The position numbers were made by a program, and so were the translations under genes. 64,000 bases of DNA, taken from the NCBI GenBank assembly GCA_031772625.1, contig CM062820.1, forward strand, positions 91,476,421 through 91,540,420, in the 5' to 3' direction. The notes under the pieces are model-generated. The model saw only the letters and a program-made list of their open reading frames with translations. It was not told the origin of the DNA and searched no databases. This DNA comes from Pinus tabuliformis (lineage: Eukaryota > Streptophyta > Pinopsida > Pinales > Pinaceae). Below are positions 1 through 12,636 of this stretch, in pieces (position 1 is the stretch's first letter; each line of letters opens with the position of its first letter).

Positions 1-749
1 TAAACCCTTCCTGCTTTAGATTGCCTGATGGAAACCCTGATCAGATTGCTTGATGGAAAACCCTGAAAATTTTTCAAGATCTATACTTGCAACCTGCAAT
101 GGCAAAAAAATAGAACACCCAAAAATAATATATGCAAGGATTAAACCTAAAAAGAAACCCAAAAACCAGCTAAAGAATTACAATATTTACAGATTAACGA
201 CTCTAAGCAGCCAGATTTATCAATAATCCACATAAGTATTTTCAGAATTTTAAATTTTAGATAAGGTGCTTCAGGAAACCCTTAATGCATTTGCAACAAA
301 AATTCTAATGATAAGCCCGGGATTAAAACTCACTGGGCTCTTTCAGAAAACGTAATCTGGGAGTTGGCTGGTTCAGCCGAGAACTTCCCCTAACGCCTGG
401 TAAACTTAAAATTAAGGATATCCTGCACAACTTAAATCAACCATTAACATAGAGGGAGAAAACAACAGTGAAATTAAGATCAAATGGAGATACCTTCCAT
501 TATATTTCAGAAATTAAACTATCATTCAAACCCCAGAGATCAGACAAGATACCTGTGCCTAAATCAATCTTCATCAAGCTATCATCAATGGCTGAAAATA
601 AAATTATGCAGAAAAATAAAACATATTACAACATTTTCAGAAGAGTAACACCAGCAAGATTTTCACAATTTGACGTGCCATTTATATCTTTGCAACCTGC
701 ATCGGTCATATGTTTCCTTGCCCATTTGTCAAGAACACATGTTGGAAGG
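1..749. other. Unassigned, AT-rich sequence
   Basis: No gene, terminal repeat or recognisable transposon domain is seen. Short open frames here lack any recognisable motif. Since exon a begins inside a codon, this stretch is probably intron of the primase gene or sequence near it. Confidence 0.5.
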
Positions 750-1935
750 TGGGTTTTTGATCAAAAGGTACTTTATTCATTTTGCAGTCAGGTGCTTATG
801 CGTGTTTGTATTTGGGCATTTTGACATGGATTATTGGGTAACTTGAATGAAAGAAGGGTATTGACTTACTCTTGTTCCCTCACCTTAAATGAGGGGTTAA
901 TTTTCAATCTTAGCTCATTGGGACCTCCCCTAATGGTCCATGGCTTTAGGAAGGGGCACTACTTGGGAAGCCATGGTTGCCCTATTCCATACTTATCATT
1001 TTGCATCTTACATTATGAGCCCCTATTCCACCTCCCTTTTTTGGGTCAACTAACCATCAGTTCATTGGTATTTGGCACTCACACATCCTCATACCTTGGG
1101 TAGGGCCTTCAAATGCACCCTGGGATGTTGATGCAGCTAAAAGAAAAAAGAAAGAACATATTGTGGCCACGAGAAAAATAAAAGAAAATCAAAATGCAAA
1201 AGATGGTCGAGACTTACAAATTAGCACGTGGGCAAAATCCAAGCATGAGATCTACCTGTATCATATGGCCATCACTCGGTTCTTGGGCCAATGTTTCCCT
1301 ATCTCATAGAACTCAAGGAACCCTTACATGTCCCAACCCTTGATGGGAGATGAACTACCCCATCCTAAAGTGGGTAATAATTGCTATACATCATACAAAG
1401 CATGCTCTCATTCCTTGAGCTACGAACAATAATACAAGGAAACTTCAAGAAAAAGTAGAGGGGTAGAAAAACAAAGGTTGAGGTAACTCATGCATCCACG
1501 TGCTCTCTCCTCACATCTATACACCCAAGATGAGGTACTCCATCGTAGCTGGTTCCTTTGACCATGGCACTTGTCCATGGAGTTCTTTCCCGTCCGTTCC
1601 ATCATTATTCATATGTCACCTATCAGTGGAAGGGTGGACCAAGGACATGTCACTTCCCTTTAGGGGTAGAGAATACCTATAGGGTCGTCTTTTAACCACT
1701 CCTACTTAGGGAGGTAACACCTTTACGTGACTAAGGCCCCAATTTTGGAAGAGAAGCCACATTTGAAGTGTTATTATGCCCATTTCTTTCAAGCTTGTTT
1801 CACTTAGATGTAATAATGATTAATGTCCCTAACGGTGAAAGTTGCAACAATAGATATTGCGTGTGATTGGAAAGTGGTTCCATTTATAGGTATGGGCAAC
1901 TTAACTAGGGTCCACGTCCTCCAAAGGGACATATT
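750..1935 (+). repeat. Dispersed repeat, copy 1
   Basis: Much of this stretch recurs in inverted orientation at 19694-21915. For example, the A-rich block at 1128-1260 with ttgtggccac and gatggtcgagac is mirrored at 21400-21540, and the block at 1450-1740 is mirrored at 19800-20060. The copies are clearly diverged, so the repeat is old. No coding domain was recognised and its class is unknown. Element 1936-6335 is inserted at its right end. Confidence 0.65.
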
Positions 1936-4900
1936 TGTGAAAATTTCCGAATCTTTACAAATAGAAATCCTATTGCAGTCACTGGTTTAGCATCTCCTAC
2001 TTGTTATTTCATTCAACAAGTTATTTAATTTATAAACAGTGATGAAAAACACTACTGCAGACTACACTGACATACAGATCATAAATTGAAACAATAGATG
2101 AGACAAACACACAAGGGACACCGTTATTTTTGGACAACACGTCCCCGGAAAAACCCAATGCGAGAAAACCGGTGCAACAGATAAAGGGTTTGTATTATTA
2201 AGCAAGCAAAATCTGAGTACAACAGGTTGCCTCTCACACCGGCTAACCTTTCAGAGAAATCTCGGCAGCAAGAAATACATACGAGGGTTTACCTCATTCC
2301 CCAAGTCACGGTTGATCCAATGAGTGATCTGACTCTCGGCAAACACTACGAAATCCCTGAGCAATCACTGCTTGGGCCAACATCTTGCCTCTAGGAGACT
2401 GCGTCACCCCTTTTGCTGGATCGATTTGTTGGAGGAAGATTGCTGTTCAGCTCTCCTGGCTCAGAACCTCGCTTCTCTGGCAAAATCTCGGACTTCTGAC
2501 GAATACTCTGCACTGCCACTGCAAGAGACCCTCCTGGCCTGCGTCAGCACTACGTGAGTCCCTCCTGGGCTGCATAGGCCTCTGCGCTGCCTCTCTGATG
2601 CTATTGCTGCCTCTCTACCACGTACTCTTTGGCTCGAAACTCCTTTCCGATCCAAATCTCTACTTCTGCCCCTCTCACTGCAACTCAGATCACTTGTTTG
2701 ATTTTCTCAGCAAACCTCGCCCCAGAAAAATTGAACTGACTGATCACTTGGTGTATCTCCAACTGACCCTCAAGCCTCCTCTTATACTTTTCCTGTTGAT
2801 GAATCAACGACCGAGATTAAGTCCCTAATCAACGACTAAGATTAAAACAGACTTGATCCTCGTCTCTTAGAAGCTTCTCACCCATATTTTTATTAATACC
2901 CATTAATATTTTTATTTTCTCAAGTTTAGACTTAGGAACCCCATTAAAAATATTAATTATTTTAATAAAACACAAACTGGGTGGAATTTGACCAAACGAT
3001 TTCTGGGTTTTGGAGATCTCATGTATTTTAGTCCCTCCACAAAATTTCAGAGCTAGAGCACATTCGATGCTACCCAAAATCAACACTCCCTCTTAGCGAG
3101 GAATATGCTCTAGCAATACTTCCAATAAAAGTATCACACTGGTCCACGATATTGATCCTCTGTGCTGTTGATGCTTAGCCTGCTGCCCTTCATCCACTGC
3201 ACTGCTGCATTCTGTACTGTTGCCCATGACATTGCCACGCCACTGCCATTGCTGCATCTGTACTGCAACTCCCTCTCAAAATGCTGCATCATGCTGCCCA
3301 TAACACTGCCACTGCTAATTGCTGTACTGTAACTCAGTCGTTGAGAAGTAAGCAACTGAAAAACCACCCAAAAAATAACATGCTAGTCAGTCTGGATGCC
3401 TCGTGATGCTGAAGCTACCTCTGCTGCTAATCAGTGCTGACCCTCTGATGCTACTGCGCTGCTATTTTATCTGCTCTGTGCCTCTCGCACTACTGCAACA
3501 CTCTACTACACTGCTTCAGACTTTGGCACTCTAGCTTTGCCACTGTCGCTCCATCATCCCTCACACCAATTGACTCTCGTCATTCTGCTACTGTCATTAA
3601 GGGCTCCCGTAGCAGTATTTGATCCAAGAGTTTGGGCACCTCAAGGATCCTACCTGTGTGGTCCTCTCGACTATAGCTCAATATCGCCCCACCTCTTCTC
3701 TAGAGGTGCATGAGCACTCATGGCACAATCGTCATCCTCACCACCTTCGTACAGCTTTCGTTGGAGCAACGTTCGAGTCAAACTTCTCTTCCTTGCCCTT
3801 CTTCCGAGGCCACTAAGTGGCGAAATGTCCCAGTTCCCCACACCTGAAGCATCTGACTTTGGATATATCTTCTTTCTTCCTCTTTTGCTGCACTTGTTGT
3901 CCCGATGATGCGAGAGCTACATTCTCCTCCTCCTTTTTGGCTCTGATTCCTTTGCCACTACTTCCCGCCTTGGTTAACTGCCTAATCTCTTCCTGTCGAA
4001 GAGTTGCCCACATCTCCTCCCAACTGGGAAGAGAAGTCTTGCCCAAAATGCTCTGGATAAAGGTCTCCCAGTCTTTAGTGACTGCATTTAGGGTAGTCTT
4101 GACCATGAACTTGGGATCTGGTGTAGACCCCACGAAAGTCAGTTGGTCTCGAATCCCTTGCAACCTAGGAAGGAAGGGATCGATTTCTTCTCCCTTCTGA
4201 ATTTGATACTGCCTCAGTTGGTTCTCAAGCAACATCTCCCGTTGAACGAAAGTTCCCTCATACAAGGTGGTCAAGGCCTCCCACATCTCCCTTGCTGTGT
4301 CCTTTTCAACAATATGTGGGACCACATGATCCTTGACCCCGTCCAACATCATGCACTTCACCTCCTCGTATTTCATGAGAGGAGCAACATCGACCGGAAC
4401 AACAACCACTTTCAAGGCATAATCCTTGATGTGATTCTTGTCCAACACTGCCAGGATCTTGGCTTTCCAGATGACAAAGTTGGATCCTCCATCCAATCTG
4501 TCTTGATCCCTCAGTCCTTTAACTGCCATCTCTGCTCAAATGAGTGTCGAACAGGTTCTCTTCTCCCTCTCTCATTGTCGCCCCAACAAGACTCGGATCT
4601 GGATTTCTTTGGCGCTAGAAATCCTCTAAGGAACAAGTTCCTTCTAGACTCCCTTTAAGTCCTGATTTCCTTCACAAAAATCCTCTTGCCAAATAGTATC
4701 GAATCACCCCTTCTCCAATCCTCCTTTGCTGCTGCTCAGCAACTTGGACCTAGATTTATTTGGCAAGAAATCCGTTAAGGCAGTGAGTCCCTCTACCTCG
4801 GTTTCTTCTCCATAGACACTGTTCTGCAACAACAACAACATCGTCTCACCAACAACACAAATCGAATCTGTGCTGCTCCCACTGCACCGACAACTGACTG

Positions 4901-6335
4901 ATCTGTGCCCCTCAGGCTTTGCGCTAGCCCAGAGAGCTGAAGTAGTCACTGCGTGAGCTCCTCTCAGCTCTACATCTCCTCCTCCTGGCTCAGAAAGCTG
5001 ACGCAGGCACTGCGTGAGCTTCTGCGTCACTCCTCTAGCTACTCTGGCTTTGAAACAACGCTGTCACTTGGGACAATTGCCTCTTTGTAGCAGATTTGCT
5101 GGATCTCCCGGCTGATGGCTTTAGTGTCCTATGATTTGCAATGCTCTGATACCATGTGAAAATTTCTGAATCTTTACAAATAGAAATCCTACTGCAATCA
5201 TTGGTTTAGCATCTCCTACTTGTTATTTCATTCAACAAGTTATTTAATTTATAAACAGTGATGAAAAACACTACTACAGACTACACTGACATATAGATCA
5301 TAAATAGAAGCAATAGATGAGACAAACACACAAGGGACATTGTTATTTTTGGACAGCACGTCCCCGGAAAAACCTAATGCCGGAAAACCGGTGCAGTAGA
5401 TAGAGGGTTTGTATTATTAAGCAAGCAGAATCTGAGTACAACGGGTTGCCTCTCACACTGGCTAACCTTTCAGAGAAATCTCGATAGCAAGAAATACATA
5501 TAAGGGTTTACCTTATTCCCCAAGTCACGATTGATCCAATGAGTGATCTGACTCTCGGCAAACACTACGAAATCCTTGAGCAATCACTGCTTGGGCTAGC
5601 GTCTTGCCTCTAGGAGATTGCGTCACCCCTTTTGCTGGATCGATTTGTTAGAGGAAGACTGTTGTTCAACCCTCCCGGCTCAGAACCTCGCTTCTTCGAC
5701 AAAATCTCGGACTTCTGACAAATACTTTGCACTGCCACTGCAAGAGACCCTCTTGGCTTGCGTCAGCACTGCGTGAGTCCCTCCTGGGTTGCGTAGGCCT
5801 CTGCACTGCCTCTTTGATGTTGCGTAGGCCTCTGCGCTGCCTCTTTGATGCTACTGTTGCCTCTCTGCCATGTACTCTTTGGTTTGGAACTCTTTTCCGA
5901 TCCAAATCTCTGCTTATGCCCTTCTTACTGCAACTTAGATCACTTGTTCGATTTTCTCAGCAAACCTCGCCCTAGAAAAATCAAACTGATTGATCACTTG
6001 GTGTATCTCCAATTGACCCTCAAGCCTCCTCTTATACTTTTCCCGTTGATGAATCAACGACCGAGATTAAGTCCCTAATCAACGGCTAAGATTAAAACAA
6101 ACTTGATCCTTGTCTCTTAGAAGCTTCTCACCCATATTTTTATTAATACCCATTAATATTTTTATTTTCCTAAGTTTAGACTTAGGAACCCCATTAAAAA
6201 TATTAATTATTTTAATAAAGCACAAATTGGGTGGAATTTGGCCAAACGATTTCTGGGTTTTGGAGATCTCATGTATTCTAGCCCCACCACAAAATTTCAG
6301 AGCTAGAGCACATCCGATGCTACCCAAAATCAATA
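1936..6335 (-). mobile_element. Gag-only Copia-like LTR element, structurally complete
   Basis: This fossil LTR element on the minus strand has LTRs at 1936-3085 and 5155-6335 and is flanked by the 5-bp duplication ATATT (1931-1935 and 6336-6340). A primer site complementary to initiator tRNA-Met (TGGTATCAGAGC on the minus strand) abuts the inner edge of the right LTR at 5143-5154, and a purine tract (aagagggag) abuts the left LTR. The 2.07-kb interior holds a gag-like region, open over 3813-4529, with a Copia-type N-terminal segment (NFVIWKAKILAVL) and a zinc knuckle CFRCGELGH. No protease, integrase or reverse transcriptase is present and there is no room for them, so it is non-autonomous by design or by old deletion. 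The LTRs differ at a few per cent in the stretches compared, so the insertion is fairly young for this window. Confidence 0.9.
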
Positions 6336-6490
6336 ATATTGACACCCACAGGTGATGCGTTATGAACCATGGGACTCCAAAGCGTTGTAGAGCATCATTC
6401 ATAGCCATGAGCACCTTTAGCACCCACAACATTCCTACATTTGCCTTATTATTCATGGGATGATGCACCTAGACTAGTCTGCCCCCAGTT

Positions 6491-6578
<88 letters not shown>

Positions 6579-7149
6579 TGTGGTAGTGGATCCATGGCCT
6601 AGATGAGGGTTGTTTCATGTATTGAGACATAGGAGGGCTAGAACCATCTTAAGTGTTCACAATGATGGAGCAGAGACAGGGATTTTATCACTTGGAGACC
6701 CATGAGACCTAGTTTTGTGACCCAAATCCACATTTGGGGTCCACGGGATGATTTGTAGGAGGTACATGGGCCAACCCCTAGATCTTGATTTTAGAGGCCT
6801 TCTACATTTGTCATGGCACGAAAAATCCTAAACGCCAACCCTCTAGATGCCCATGCAAGCATGACATCAACATTTCGACTAACATTTGTTCATTTTTCAA
6901 TGTTCTATGCTGTAACAATCACTTATATCAATTCTTCTTCCAATAGCAATAAGCTATACAATATTTTTTCAATCTTCCAGTAACAATAAGCAATTGTAGA
7001 TAGAACAATATGTTGATTTTTGAGTAGCTTGGGAGGTACTCCATGCACTAGGGTTCGGGGATTGGAGGGAAAATCGCCACAAGGGTCACTCGTGGGCTTG
7101 GAACCCAAGTGTAGGGTTTTGCACCAAGTATGGTGTTGTCTACTGTTGA
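6336..7149. repeat. AT microsatellite (6493-6576) in unassigned sequence
   Basis: An uninterrupted AT dinucleotide run of about 84 bp occupies 6493-6576. The flanking sequence shows no gene or terminal repeat that I can recognise. Confidence 0.9.
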
Positions 7150-8309
7150 TTATTGTTTATAATTATTGAAGAAGAACATTAATAATAACTGAAGAATAAC
7201 TAATACTCCTAAAAGGATTAAAAAGTGGTTATTGCTAAGAAACACTGATTCACGCCCCTCTCAGTGTTTCCATCATTTCTCTCTTGCCCTGATTCTATGT
7301 TCATTTAGCCATTAGCTTTGCCCGTAGTATTACAATGATTAAATACAAAGCTAGAAGAAAAGTATATTTTTCTACATCCATAAATCACACTTGATTTATT
7401 CCCTAAAGCTCTCATGATTTATTCCATAAATCTCATGCTTTTCAAGGTAAATTAGCTTTTTCCTTATGGACAAAATCTGTCCTATCCATAGTTTTTTTAA
7501 AACTATTCTATAATAATTAAAAGAACTAAGAATATTTACTATTAAGGAATTAGAATTCCTTTACAATATTCAAATCCCTTTTGGAACTTTTCTTCAAAAA
7601 GCTTGATGGCTTGGAAACTCTAATGCTCCTGCATCAGACTCCCAAGGTAGAAAAAATTCATGACCTCCTAGTCATGTGTCATTAATACCTGAATCCTCGT
7701 GGATCCAAAACTTTGTACTGTAACTGATCACCTACTTCTTCATGTTGCTGCTTTGTTTTTGTTATCGTTGTCTTCCTTAATCTTTTAGGTTTCCAAACTT
7801 TATGTTGTAGTTGTTCACTCTCTTTGTTGATGCACTCTTGTATAGATATTTTCCTCCTACACTTGACTACTCTTCTTACATTAGTGTGCAATTTCTCATG
7901 CACTTTCATCATAAACGTTCTCATCTTCTCAATTTCCATGTCCAAAATTTCCTCTTGCTGGTACATGTTACTATCACCACTCACTTGTAATTGAATCTCT
8001 AAATTTAAAATTTTTATGACCTCAGTGGTCATTTCATTGTTTTCATAACTTCTCTGCTCACACTCTTCATCATCATGCATCTTTTCCAAGATGTTTAAGA
8101 CACTTAAATGTCTTCTCCCTTGTTGCTCCACAAATGTTAGAGTATTGCCTTCTTCAGAATTATAAATTTTGACTTCTTCTTTATTACTATCTTCAAAGAA
8201 AATTCCTTGCTTTATATCTTCTTGCTGAAAATGAAATAAAATTTCATTTTTACGAGACAAACTTGTCCCACCTTCCATCTTATCTTTTTTTTTTTTTTTA
8301 CTTCGTCTG

Positions 8310-9434
8310 TGTTAATTTTTGTAGCATCGGATGTGTTCTAGCCACAAAATTTGGTGGAGAGGCTAGAATACATGAGATCTCCAAAACCCATAAATTGTTT
8401 CTGGAAATTCCACCTAGAGATAACTTAATTAGATTATTAACCAATTTTTAAATATTTCCTAAGCCTAAACTTAGGGAACTGGGAATATGGTTAATTAATT
8501 AGAATTAATTAAGTCAAGATGAGAATCATCTAGAAACTCACACGGATAGACTCCAAGATGATCCTAGCCATTGATTAAGATTTAATCTTTGCCGTTGGTG
8601 CTCCAACAATGGATTATAAAAAGAAGTTGATGGGCACTTGGAGAAGACACATCAGAAGTTCGATTTTCTTGGCAGATTGATTTCCAAAGAGCAACAATCG
8701 CTGCCGGAGAGCCAGAGATCGAAGTAGTGAGTGAGGGGCAGGGATAGTGAGGCTGGAGGAAGATTTCTAGATCCAACGAGTGCATTTGTAGAGAGGTAGA
8801 AGTACCACAATGAGGCTGACGCATAAGCCTCTAGAGGGCAGTTCGATTTAGCTTAAGAGAAGCTGAGTTTCAGTTCCAGAGGCCGGTAAAGGGTTCAGAC
8901 TGCCAGAGAGACAATTTATCAACCAGTGGTAGACATGACGACTACAGGGGTAGCTGATTCAGGCTGAGTGTGGTAAAGGCTGTGCTAGGGTGATGTAGGC
9001 CAACACAGAGGCAGTTTGGACGGCTCACTTGGCGCTGCAATCAGAGCCTGGATTTGCCTGTGGGGTGAGGAAAATTTCTCACTAGAATTTTGCTAATATT
9101 TTTCTCTGTAGTATTCCCAGATTCAACATCTAGATTATTGTACTCGGAATTTCTCACTGTCGCATAATAATAAAACTGTCAGCTACTGCACCGGTTTTCC
9201 CAAGTTGGGTTTTTCCGGGGACAATTGTCCAAAAATAATGGTGTCACTTTTATTGTGTGTGTGCTAGTATTTTCTTAGTTTCCAGCGCTATTATTTCCGT
9301 AGTATTTTATTTGTGAAGGTTTCAGTGTGATTTATTCAGTATTTGCTGTAGCAAATAAATTGTTAAAATTAATTAACAATTAGGAGAATAATTTCCAATT
9401 GCTGCAATAGGATTTCAATTTTGAAATTTTCACA
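8310..9434 (+). mobile_element. Solo LTR of the gag-only family
   Basis: A single LTR begins with tgttaatttttgtagcatcgg-type sequence and ends in ttttcaca. It shares the family's internal landmarks: a bigeneric AATTAATT-rich block, the ccggttttcccaagttggg segment and the GTGTGTG stretch. The flanks share tctg (8306-8309 and 9436-9439), a likely trace of the target duplication. No interior remains, which fits LTR-LTR recombination. It lies within the older element 7150-12636. Confidence 0.85.
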
Positions 9435-11181
9435 CTCTGCATCAATTGTTCTTTGTCATCATCTCCCTTTACATCTATGGTTGTAATCTCACATCTTTCA
9501 ACCATCTTTCCAACAATTTGATTTCCTCCTCAAATTTCATAAGCATTGAATCTGAATGTTGCTCCTGATCATCTACTTGATCCTTCTTTTGGCTTTCTGC
9601 ATAAGCCAACTTTCTCTTACTCACTGCACTAACAAGTTCCTGCAATTGTGCACCATCAACTACATTTATCCATTGTGTATAATTTCCACTCTGACTACCT
9701 GCATAAAAAATGTTGTCTTATCTTCTTTCATAACATAAATTTGCTTATGTTCTTCTCTTATGTCTTTGGAAAGCATATCTCCACTTTGTATGACAGTTTT
9801 AAATGATTTTCTAGCTTCATCAACACTTGCAACCATACACAAATCATTAGTTTTAAAATCATAAGACTCTATGGTCTCATTTGATGACTCAGTGATCAAT
9901 TCCTCATACTGCTCTAAACTTTCCACATAGTTCAGAAGATCTTTTGTAGATCTCTTCTCATCATCCTCATCACTATCCTCACCAAGTAATGGTCCCTGCT
10001 CTGGTTCACAAATGCACACATTCATCTTGGTTTCCTTGAGTTCTTCACTCCACTGAATACTCAATCTATGTTTCAGCTTTACCTGCAACTTGTGCCACTT
10101 CACCTTTTTCCGTAGCACCCATCCACATCTCTGGTCTTCAACATCTTGTTGTAGCAGCTCCATAAGCACATTCAACCGTGCTTTCATTTCAGCAAGTTCC
10201 CGTCTTCTTCTTGATGTCTTTTGCCTTGACATCTTCTTTCCTTCTGCTATGGCTTCCACTTGAACCTTTGTTATGACCCTCTATGGTCATCCTTCTCTCT
10301 ATCTTTGTGAGCTTCTCCATGCTCAACAATGAACTGCAACCAAGCCTCTCCTCTGTAGCAAGTCTCCTCTTCTTGCTACTCAATACCTCATCAAGCTTTC
10401 TTCACTAGCTTGACCTTTTGGTATTTTCTCTGGTTCTCTCCTTGGAACCTTCTCGAGCACTCCTTTGCTCCTTTGGCTGTTGCACTTACTTGGTTTACTT
10501 CTTTGAAAACTTCTACTTGTTCCCTGCTTCCTCTTTTACAAGGTTCTTCTGCCACAATTCTTACTTCACTTGTTCTCTCTGTCATAGCTTACAAGCTTTG
10601 ATCCACTATCACTCTCCTTCAACTGCTACTTGCAAACATCAATTCCTCTACACACATCAATTCAGAAATATAAAGACCAGTTTACCTATTGCAATGTTGC
10701 AATTCTCCAATCTCCTTTTGCTATGCAACTCTCTTCTCTCTTCTCTGACTCTCTTCTCGAAAGAGCTAACCAACTCTGATACCACTTATGCAGGAACATT
10801 TGAATTTTCCCTTCAAAGTTCAAATTCTCAATCTAGATTACATGCACAGATTTCATTATTTTCTCAATTAAATATTATTCACCACATCTCCAAACATTTA
10901 AAATAACACACAATAATACAAAGAGTCATACACAAAGGCTTTGGTGAATCTGCATTTCCATTAAACAAAGGAAAACTGTACATGCATAAACTCATATTCA
11001 TACATTTCTCTCTTGGCCTGATTCTACATTTATTTGGCCATTAACTTTCCCTGTAGGACTACAATGATTAAATACAAAGTTAGAATAAAAGTATATTTTT
11101 CTACATCCATAAATCACTCTTGATTTATTCCTTGAAGCTCTCATGATTTATTCCTTGAAGATCTCATGATTTATTCCATAA

Positions 11182-12421
11182 TGTTAAAATTGACAACCAG
11201 GGCAAAACTTCATGTGGGTTATCTTATTCATGGCTGATAATATTTTTATTAGATTCCTCTCGTCGAGAGGTGTAGGATTGATATAAAGATCATCCGATTT
11301 CGATAAGTATTCATGGAGATATGAATTTATTTTGATTATGGAATTATTATCAAGCCGACCTACAACTCATGTAGGCACAGAAGCCCAACGGTCGCATTTA
11401 TTCACCCACCAACGTTGTGTATAAATATAAGAGGACTTTTCCTCATTTGGACTCACTCATCTCATCACATCTCTCTCTCTCTCTACTACGCAGAAATGAG
11501 TCTCTTCTCTACTGCGCTGAAATGGGTCTCTTTCTCACACATGTGAAGCCGGAAACTGCTGAAACTGACGCTGCAACTGCAGAAGTAAAGATTGACTTGC
11601 GTGGCCTAGAAGATCTCCTCTTTGGAACTGCGTTGTAGGTTCATCTGAACCTCCTCTGAAAACCGCAACTTTTGGTGGTGGAATGAAGTCAATCCGATGA
11701 ACGGTTTGCAAGATATCGACTGTCCTAGTTTGAAGCCGGAAACTGCTGAAACTGAAGCTGCAACTGCAGAAGTAAAGATTGACTTGCGTGGCCTAGAATA
11801 TCTCCCCTTTGGAACTGCGCTGTAGGTTCAATTGAACCTCCTGTGAAAGCTGCAACTTTTGGTGGTGGAATGAAGTCAATCCGATGAACGGTTTGCAAGA
11901 TATCGATTGCCCTAGTTTGAAGCCGGAAACTGCTGAAACTGAAGCTGCAACTGCAGAAGTAAAGATTGACTTGCGTGGCCTAGAAGATGTCCTCATCTGA
12001 ACTGCGCTGTAGGTTCATCTGAACCTCCTCTGGAAGCCGAAACTTTTGGTGGTGGAATAAAGTCAATCCGACGGTCTGTTTGTGAGATATGGTCTGCCCT
12101 AGTTTGATAATGAAGCCGCTAATGCTGATGCTGTTGATCTAGGGTTTGCTACTGCTGATATGAATAAGATTTATTGTACTATTTCTCTCTGCTGAATTAT
12201 TGAAGATAAAAGAAGATTTGATCAAAGAGTTTCCCCACACATTGTGGGGTTTGTCCCTGGCTAGCCGCCACATCTTGTGTCTCTTGTCTTGGCTTGTTTT
12301 CTGTCGATCGTTTAATGTTCTATCTGCACTTTACTTTATGTACATGTGATTGCTAATCGGTGGAATATAATAAGAAAAAGAAGTAAACTGTTATAAGCAT
12401 AGAACATACCATAACTTAACA
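11182..12421 (+). mobile_element. Solo LTR of a second family, with internal 187-bp repeats
   Basis: The 1240-bp LTR runs from TGTTAAAATTGACAACCAGG to cttaaca and is flanked by a perfect 5-bp duplication CATAA (11177-11181 and 12422-12426). A TATA-like box lies at 11420-11427. It splits the right LTR of the older element. A related LTR lies inverted at 42765-44263. Three tandem units of 187 bp occupy 11545 to about 12105. Confidence 0.88.
11545..12105 (+). repeat. Tandem repeat, three units of 187 bp
   Basis: Units start at 11545, 11732 and 11919 with gaagccggaaactgctgaaa and each carry aagtcaatccgat near the end. The spacing is 187 bp both times. A fourth partial start follows near 12111. 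The repeat lies downstream of the TATA-like box of the solo LTR, so it would sit in the transcribed leader. Confidence 0.9.
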
Positions 12422-12636
12422 CATAAAGCTCTCATGCTTTTCAAGGTAAATTAGCTTTTGCCTTGTGGACAAAAGCTTTCCTATCCATAGTTTTTTGTAA
12501 AACTATTTTTTAATAACTAAAAGAACTAAGAATATTTACTATTAAGGAATTATAATTCCTTTACAATATTGAAATCTCTTTTAGAGCTTTTCTTCAAAAA
12601 GTTTGATGGCTTGCAAATTTTAATGCTCCTACATCA

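Larger units (their letters stand above)
7150..12636 (-). mobile_element. Older non-autonomous LTR element with unfamiliar coding region
   Basis: This fossil LTR element on the minus strand has related terminal blocks at about 7150-7636 and 10789-12636 (shared over roughly 7272-7636). The right block is split by a solo LTR. A TGGTATCAGAG primer site lies at about 10774-10784 on the minus strand and a purine-rich tract borders 7636. The interior is about 2 kb once the solo LTR at 8310-9434 is removed. Open stretches at 7682-8278, 9666-10259, 10189-10383 and 10391-10585 encode Lys/Glu-rich, probably helical peptides with no domain I recognise. The element is broken in several places. The outer part of the left LTR is too diverged to fix its edge, so 7150 is approximate. 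Confidence 0.65.

Noticed and set aside
10418-10906. A 162-codon + strand frame
   Set aside because: It is antisense to the coding remnant and leader of the minus-strand LTR element and shows no domain.
11545-12105. CRISPR-like array
   Set aside because: The units are 187 bp, directly adjacent without spacers, and lie in a plant LTR.
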